Source of the DNA: Rhodospirillaceae bacterium
GTDB lineage: Bacteria > Pseudomonadota > Alphaproteobacteria > UBA8366
Direction: 5' to 3'
DNA: 9,555 bases
Assembly: GCA_002711555.1 (NCBI GenBank)
Contig: PARQ01000016.1
Location: 105,682 to 115,236 of the forward strand
Numbering within the stretch: position 1 is the stretch's first letter; every line of letters begins with the position of its first letter. Under the pieces are notes generated by a model. That model made no database searches. It saw only the letters and a list, made by a program, of their open reading frames with translations, and had not been told where the DNA came from. Position numbers and translations under genes: made by a program. This document shows positions 7,112 to 9,555 of this stretch, one piece after another.

Positions 7112-7725
7112 TAAGCCTCCATTTTCCGCAGATCCTTGAAGTAATGATATCCAGCTATCCAGTTCCCATCCACCTTTGCATAGCGCGGGTGCTTTCCCCA
7201 TCGGATAAAACCCCGACTTTCGTAGAATGCTATAGCAGCGGTTTGCGTCTCTCGAACATCGAGATTGAGCACCAAAAACCCTTCATCAACCGCTGCTTCT
7301 TCGACCGCCACAGCCAAGTTGCGAGCCAAACCATATCCCCGGGCCCATGGAGCGACAAAATTCGTCGTAAGTTTAGCGGCTTCTGATTGTGCTTCGTTGT
7401 TACGAGTGGGCCGCACAAACTGGGTCGCCCCGGCGACAACACCGTCCATTCGCCCAATAAACAGCGAACGCTCGGGCACCTGTATTACCCCACGCCAAAA
7501 TTTTTCTAACCCGCTGCGAGCCGGTGAAGCTAACCACCCAAAACCCCCGCCCTCTAGAATGGATTTTTCTGTTGCTTCACACAAGTCTTGCAAGTCAAAT
7601 TCATTAATTTCGGTAACTTGCTCAACCAGCATTTTAGGCGAAAGGTCGCCTGCTTTAATATTCAAAGGCGCTTTTATAGGATTTTTAGATTTTCCAACCA
7701 TTTCAAATCTTGTCAGGGGTACCAT
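7111..7725 (-). CDS. GNAT-family N-acetyltransferase within the his operon
   Basis: This 204-residue protein has a GNAT domain over about residues 34-195. The acetyl-CoA-binding motif A is seen as TTNFVAPWARGYGLARNLAV (119-138), with the R-G-Y-G-L-A loop. The later strand and helix LNLDVRETQTAAIAFYESRG (153-172) is the usual C-terminal motif, in which the Tyr commonly acts in catalysis. The acetyl acceptor is unknown. The protein closely resembles acetyltransferases I recall between hisH and hisA in Rhodospirillales-type genomes. The ATG at 7725 overlaps hisH by 13 bases and lacks a clear ribosome binding site; an ATG at 7701, just after the hisH stop, is an alternative that loses eight residues. 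Both fit translational coupling. Confidence 0.88.
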   Translation of the reverse strand: MVPLTRFEMVGKSKNPIKAPLNIKAGDLSPKMLVEQVTEINEFDLQDLCEATEKSILEGGGFGWLASPARSGLEKFWRGVIQVPERSLFIGRMDGVVAGATQFVRPTRNNEAQSEAAKLTTNFVAPWARGYGLARNLAVAVEEAAVDEGFLVLNLDVRETQTAAIAFYESRGFIRWGKHPRYAKVDGNWIAGYHYFKDLRKMEA

Positions 7726-8351
7726 CGCAAAAAATTATTAATAACAATCAAGCCAGCACCCTGACTTTTTTCCGGATGAAATTGAGTACCAATCAAATTA
7801 TCTCTTCCCACCGCCGCCGTAACTGTGTCACCATATTCTACAGTTGCGAGTAAATCAGAATCGTTGTCAGGTTCAAAATGGAAACTGTGAACAAAATAAA
7901 CATCGGCCTCGGGCCCTAGATCGTCAAATATCGGATGGTCACATGTCGTTTCCAAACCATTCCAACCCATATGAGGTATCTTTAGAGATTTGTCTAAAAC
8001 ACTTATCGGCCGCACAACGCCAGGAATCCAATTGAGGCCCTTGTTTTGAACGTGCTCTAGCCCGAGTGTAGACATCAGCTGCATCCCAACGCAAATCCCT
8101 AAAAATGGCTGGACTCTCTCAAGAACGGCAAATTCAAGGGCTTCGATTAGACCATCAATGGCTGACAATCCTTCCTTACAATGGCCGTATGAGCCTACCC
8201 CGGGCAAGACCACTCGGTCTGCAGATGCCACCTCCTCAGGCTTATTGGTTACTCGCACGTATGCCCCTTTCTTCTTAGTAGATTGGCATTCAAACGCTTT
8301 TGCAACAGAGTGTAAATTACCAGAGCCGTAATCAATAATTACAACGGTCAT
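7713..8351 (-). CDS. hisH: Imidazole glycerol phosphate synthase, glutaminase subunit
   Basis: HisH hydrolyses glutamine and channels ammonia to HisF. The ATG at 8351 gives 212 residues starting MTVVIIDYGSGNLHSV, with AGGAAAG just upstream; the longer open frame to 8435 lies inside hisB and is not used. The class I amidotransferase triad is visible: Cys87 in LGICVGMQ, His192 and Glu194 in FHPEKSQ. The oxyanion strand PGVGSYG is at 50-56, and PHMGWN (126-131) is also typical. The start is 22 bases after the hisB stop and the 3' end overlaps the GNAT gene, placing it firmly in the his operon. Confidence 0.96.
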   Translation of the reverse strand: MTVVIIDYGSGNLHSVAKAFECQSTKKKGAYVRVTNKPEEVASADRVVLPGVGSYGHCKEGLSAIDGLIEALEFAVLERVQPFLGICVGMQLMSTLGLEHVQNKGLNWIPGVVRPISVLDKSLKIPHMGWNGLETTCDHPIFDDLGPEADVYFVHSFHFEPDNDSDLLATVEYGDTVTAAVGRDNLIGTQFHPEKSQGAGLIVINNFLRWYP

Positions 8352-8373
8352 AAGCTTTCCTAGCACAAAAAAC

Positions 8374-8973
8374 TCATAGTGAGCCGCCCAGCACCCCTTT
8401 TGTTGAGGGGACTGAATTCGCCTGACGCGGATCAACGCCTATAGCCTGCTTGAGCGCACGTGCAAGCCCCTTGTAACAGGACTCCACAATGTGATGATTG
8501 TTATCTCCATAGAAATTCTCGATGTGTAAGGTAATACCTGCTGATTGCGAAAATGCTTGAAACCACTCATTAAATAGCTCAGTGTCCATATCACCAAGCT
8601 TCGGCTGGGATAAATTAACTCGCCACACCAAAAACGGCCTATTTGAACAATCAAGTGCGACACGGGTGAGCGTCTCATCCATAGGTATAAAACTGCTGCC
8701 ATAGCGATTAATTCCTCTACGGTCACCAAGCGCTTTTGCTACTGCCTCACCAATCGCGTATCCCGTATCTTCAGTAGTATGGTGGAAATCTATGTGAAGG
8801 TCGCCTTGTGCCTTGAGTGAAACATCAATCAAACTGTGACGCGCCAGTTGCTCAAGCATATGATCAAGAAATCCTACTCCAGTGGATACGTTGTACTCAC
8901 CATTGCCATCGAGGTTAATTTCAACGCAAATTTGTGTTTCTTTGGTTTTACGTTCAACGGTGGCTGTGCGCAT
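8374..8973 (-). CDS. hisB: Imidazoleglycerol-phosphate dehydratase
   Basis: HisB removes water from imidazoleglycerol phosphate to give imidazole-acetol phosphate. This is the stand-alone 199-residue dehydratase without the histidinol-phosphatase domain found in E. coli HisB. Metal-binding motifs are present: [14 protein letters not shown] (34-47), [10 protein letters not shown] (62-71, with His64, His65 and Glu68) and NNHHIVES (158-165, with His160, His161 and Glu164). The ATG at 8973 gives [13 protein letters not shown] and has GAGG 8 bases upstream; the open frame further upstream is not used. It is the first gene of the - strand his operon and divergent from hslV. Confidence 0.96.
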   Translation of the reverse strand: MRTATVERKTKETQICVEINLDGNGEYNVSTGVGFLDHMLEQLARHSLIDVSLKAQGDLHIDFHHTTEDTGYAIGEAVAKALGDRRGINRYGSSFIPMDETLTRVALDCSNRPFLVWRVNLSQPKLGDMDTELFNEWFQAFSQSAGITLHIENFYGDNNHHIVESCYKGLARALKQAIGVDPRQANSVPSTKGVLGGSL

Positions 8974-8999
8974 GAATTTTTCCTCAACCGTAAGATGGT

Positions 9000-9028
9000 T
9001 TAATAGTTGTACACCTATGTAGAGACAA
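9000..9028 (-). promoter_or_regulatory. Candidate promoter for the his operon
   Basis: On the - strand, TTGTCT (9028-9023) and TATTAA (9005-9000) are 17 bases apart; each matches the sigma70 consensus at four of six positions. A start near 8993 would leave a short leader of about 20 bases before hisB. A perfect TTGACG further upstream (9101-9096) has no well-placed -10. Confidence 0.3.
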
Positions 9029-9107
9029 AATGGCGGTCTTTCTAGCAATATCGCTAAAATGATAATAAAAGAAGTTTGAGATCGATATTAGCACTCGTCA
9101 ATCTCCT

Positions 9108-9137
9108 CTTGATCCTGAGGCACAAATTACCACATGG
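9108..9137 (+). promoter_or_regulatory. Possible heat-shock (sigma32-like) promoter for hslV
   Basis: CTTGAT (9108-9113) followed after 16 bases by CCACATGG (9130-9137) resembles the sigma32 pattern of a CTTGAA-type -35 and a CCCAT-type -10. hslVU is a classic heat-shock operon, so this fits. The -10 overlaps a dyad, TACCA-CA-TGGTA (9128-9139). Confidence 0.3.
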
Positions 9138-9182
9138 TAGAGTAGCAAAAGAGATCGTAGACACTGAAGGTTAATAAGCACT

Positions 9183-9555
9183 ATGTCAGATCAATCGACC
9201 TTGCATGGAACCACAATACTTGCAATCCGTCGTAAAAACGATGTTGTTATAGCGGGTGACGGGCAAGTGAGCCTTGGCCAGACAATTATAAAAGCCAATG
9301 CCCGCAAAGTGCGCCGTTTAGGTGATGGTGGTGTGATCGCTGGGTTTGCAGGCGCAACTGCTGATGCGTTTACGCTTTTTGAACGACTGGAAGCAAAGCT
9401 CGAGCAGTATCCGAGCCAACTTACACGGGCATGCGTTGAGCTTGCCAAGGATTGGCGTACAGATCGCTATTTGCGGCGCTTGGAGGCTATGATGGCAGTT
9501 GCAGATAAATCCGTTTCATTAACACTCACCGGAAACGGTGATGTTTTAGAGCCTG
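9183..9555 (+). CDS. hslV: HslV, peptidase subunit of HslUV protease (5' part)
   Basis: The frame from ATG 9183 is open to the window edge, giving 124 residues of a protein usually about 180 long. HslV is a proteasome-like threonine peptidase that forms a double hexamer and degrades proteins unfolded by the HslU ATPase. The segment [10 protein letters not shown] aligns with the E. coli N-terminus, so Thr10 is the catalytic residue exposed after removal of a nine-residue propeptide ending in Gly9. [14 protein letters not shown] (21-34) and [18 protein letters not shown] (55-72) are typical, as is [14 protein letters not shown]. The ribosome site GAAGG (9166-9170) is 12 bases from the ATG, longer than usual. 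hslU would be expected downstream, outside the window. Confidence 0.95.
   Translation, partial: MSDQSTLHGTTILAIRRKNDVVIAGDGQVSLGQTIIKANARKVRRLGDGGVIAGFAGATADAFTLFERLEAKLEQYPSQLTRACVELAKDWRTDRYLRRLEAMMAVADKSVSLTLTGNGDVLEP

Noticed and set aside
7265..7741. 158-codon + strand open frame
   Set aside because: It lies entirely antisense to the GNAT gene and the end of hisH, and has no ribosome site or recognisable domain. It is a shadow of the real coding strand.

Overview
The window looks like a stretch of an alphaproteobacterial chromosome. It is fairly AT-rich and resembles marine Rhodospirillales-type lineages, but the species is not identifiable from sequence alone. Three things point there: the order hslV / hisB-hisH-GNAT-hisA-hisF-HIT, the order rsmI / BON protein / SirB1-type protein / gshB, and the close match of the GNAT, BON and HslV proteins to what I recall of alphaproteobacterial versions. 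No rRNA, tRNA, insertion sequence, CRISPR array or integrase is visible.

Layout. Positions 1-84 hold the last codons of rsmI (16S rRNA methyltransferase). A 266-base gene-free gap follows. Next, on the + strand, come a double-BON-domain envelope protein (351-992), an abutting SirB1/transglutaminase-fold protein with a helical, TPR-like C-terminus (993-1832), and gshB for glutathione synthetase (GTG start at 1921, to 2865). Converging on gshB from the - strand is an unusual 374-residue protein without Cys or Trp (2896-4020). Its helical ends and variable middle recall flagellins. It is divergently transcribed from a complete NaChBac-type voltage-gated sodium channel (4293-5159). The 272-base region between the two contains a good sigma70-like promoter for the flagellin-like gene, a weaker one for the channel, and two dyads.

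The right half is a - strand histidine operon read from about 8973 down to 5167: hisB, hisH, a GNAT acetyltransferase, hisA, hisF, then a HIT-family (Hint) hydrolase. Several junctions overlap (hisH/GNAT, GNAT/hisA, hisA/hisF), so translation is probably coupled. HisB performs the imidazoleglycerol-phosphate dehydration. HisA isomerises ProFAR to PRFAR, and HisH/HisF together convert PRFAR to imidazoleglycerol phosphate and AICAR. hisE, which often follows hisF in this group, is not present here. On the far right, divergent from hisB, is the start of hslV (9183 to the window edge), the peptidase subunit of the HslUV heat-shock protease, with a candidate sigma32-like promoter upstream.

Most of the window is well-understood core metabolism. 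The part that stands out is the channel / flagellin-like divergent pair at 2896-5159, which is not explained by its housekeeping neighbours.
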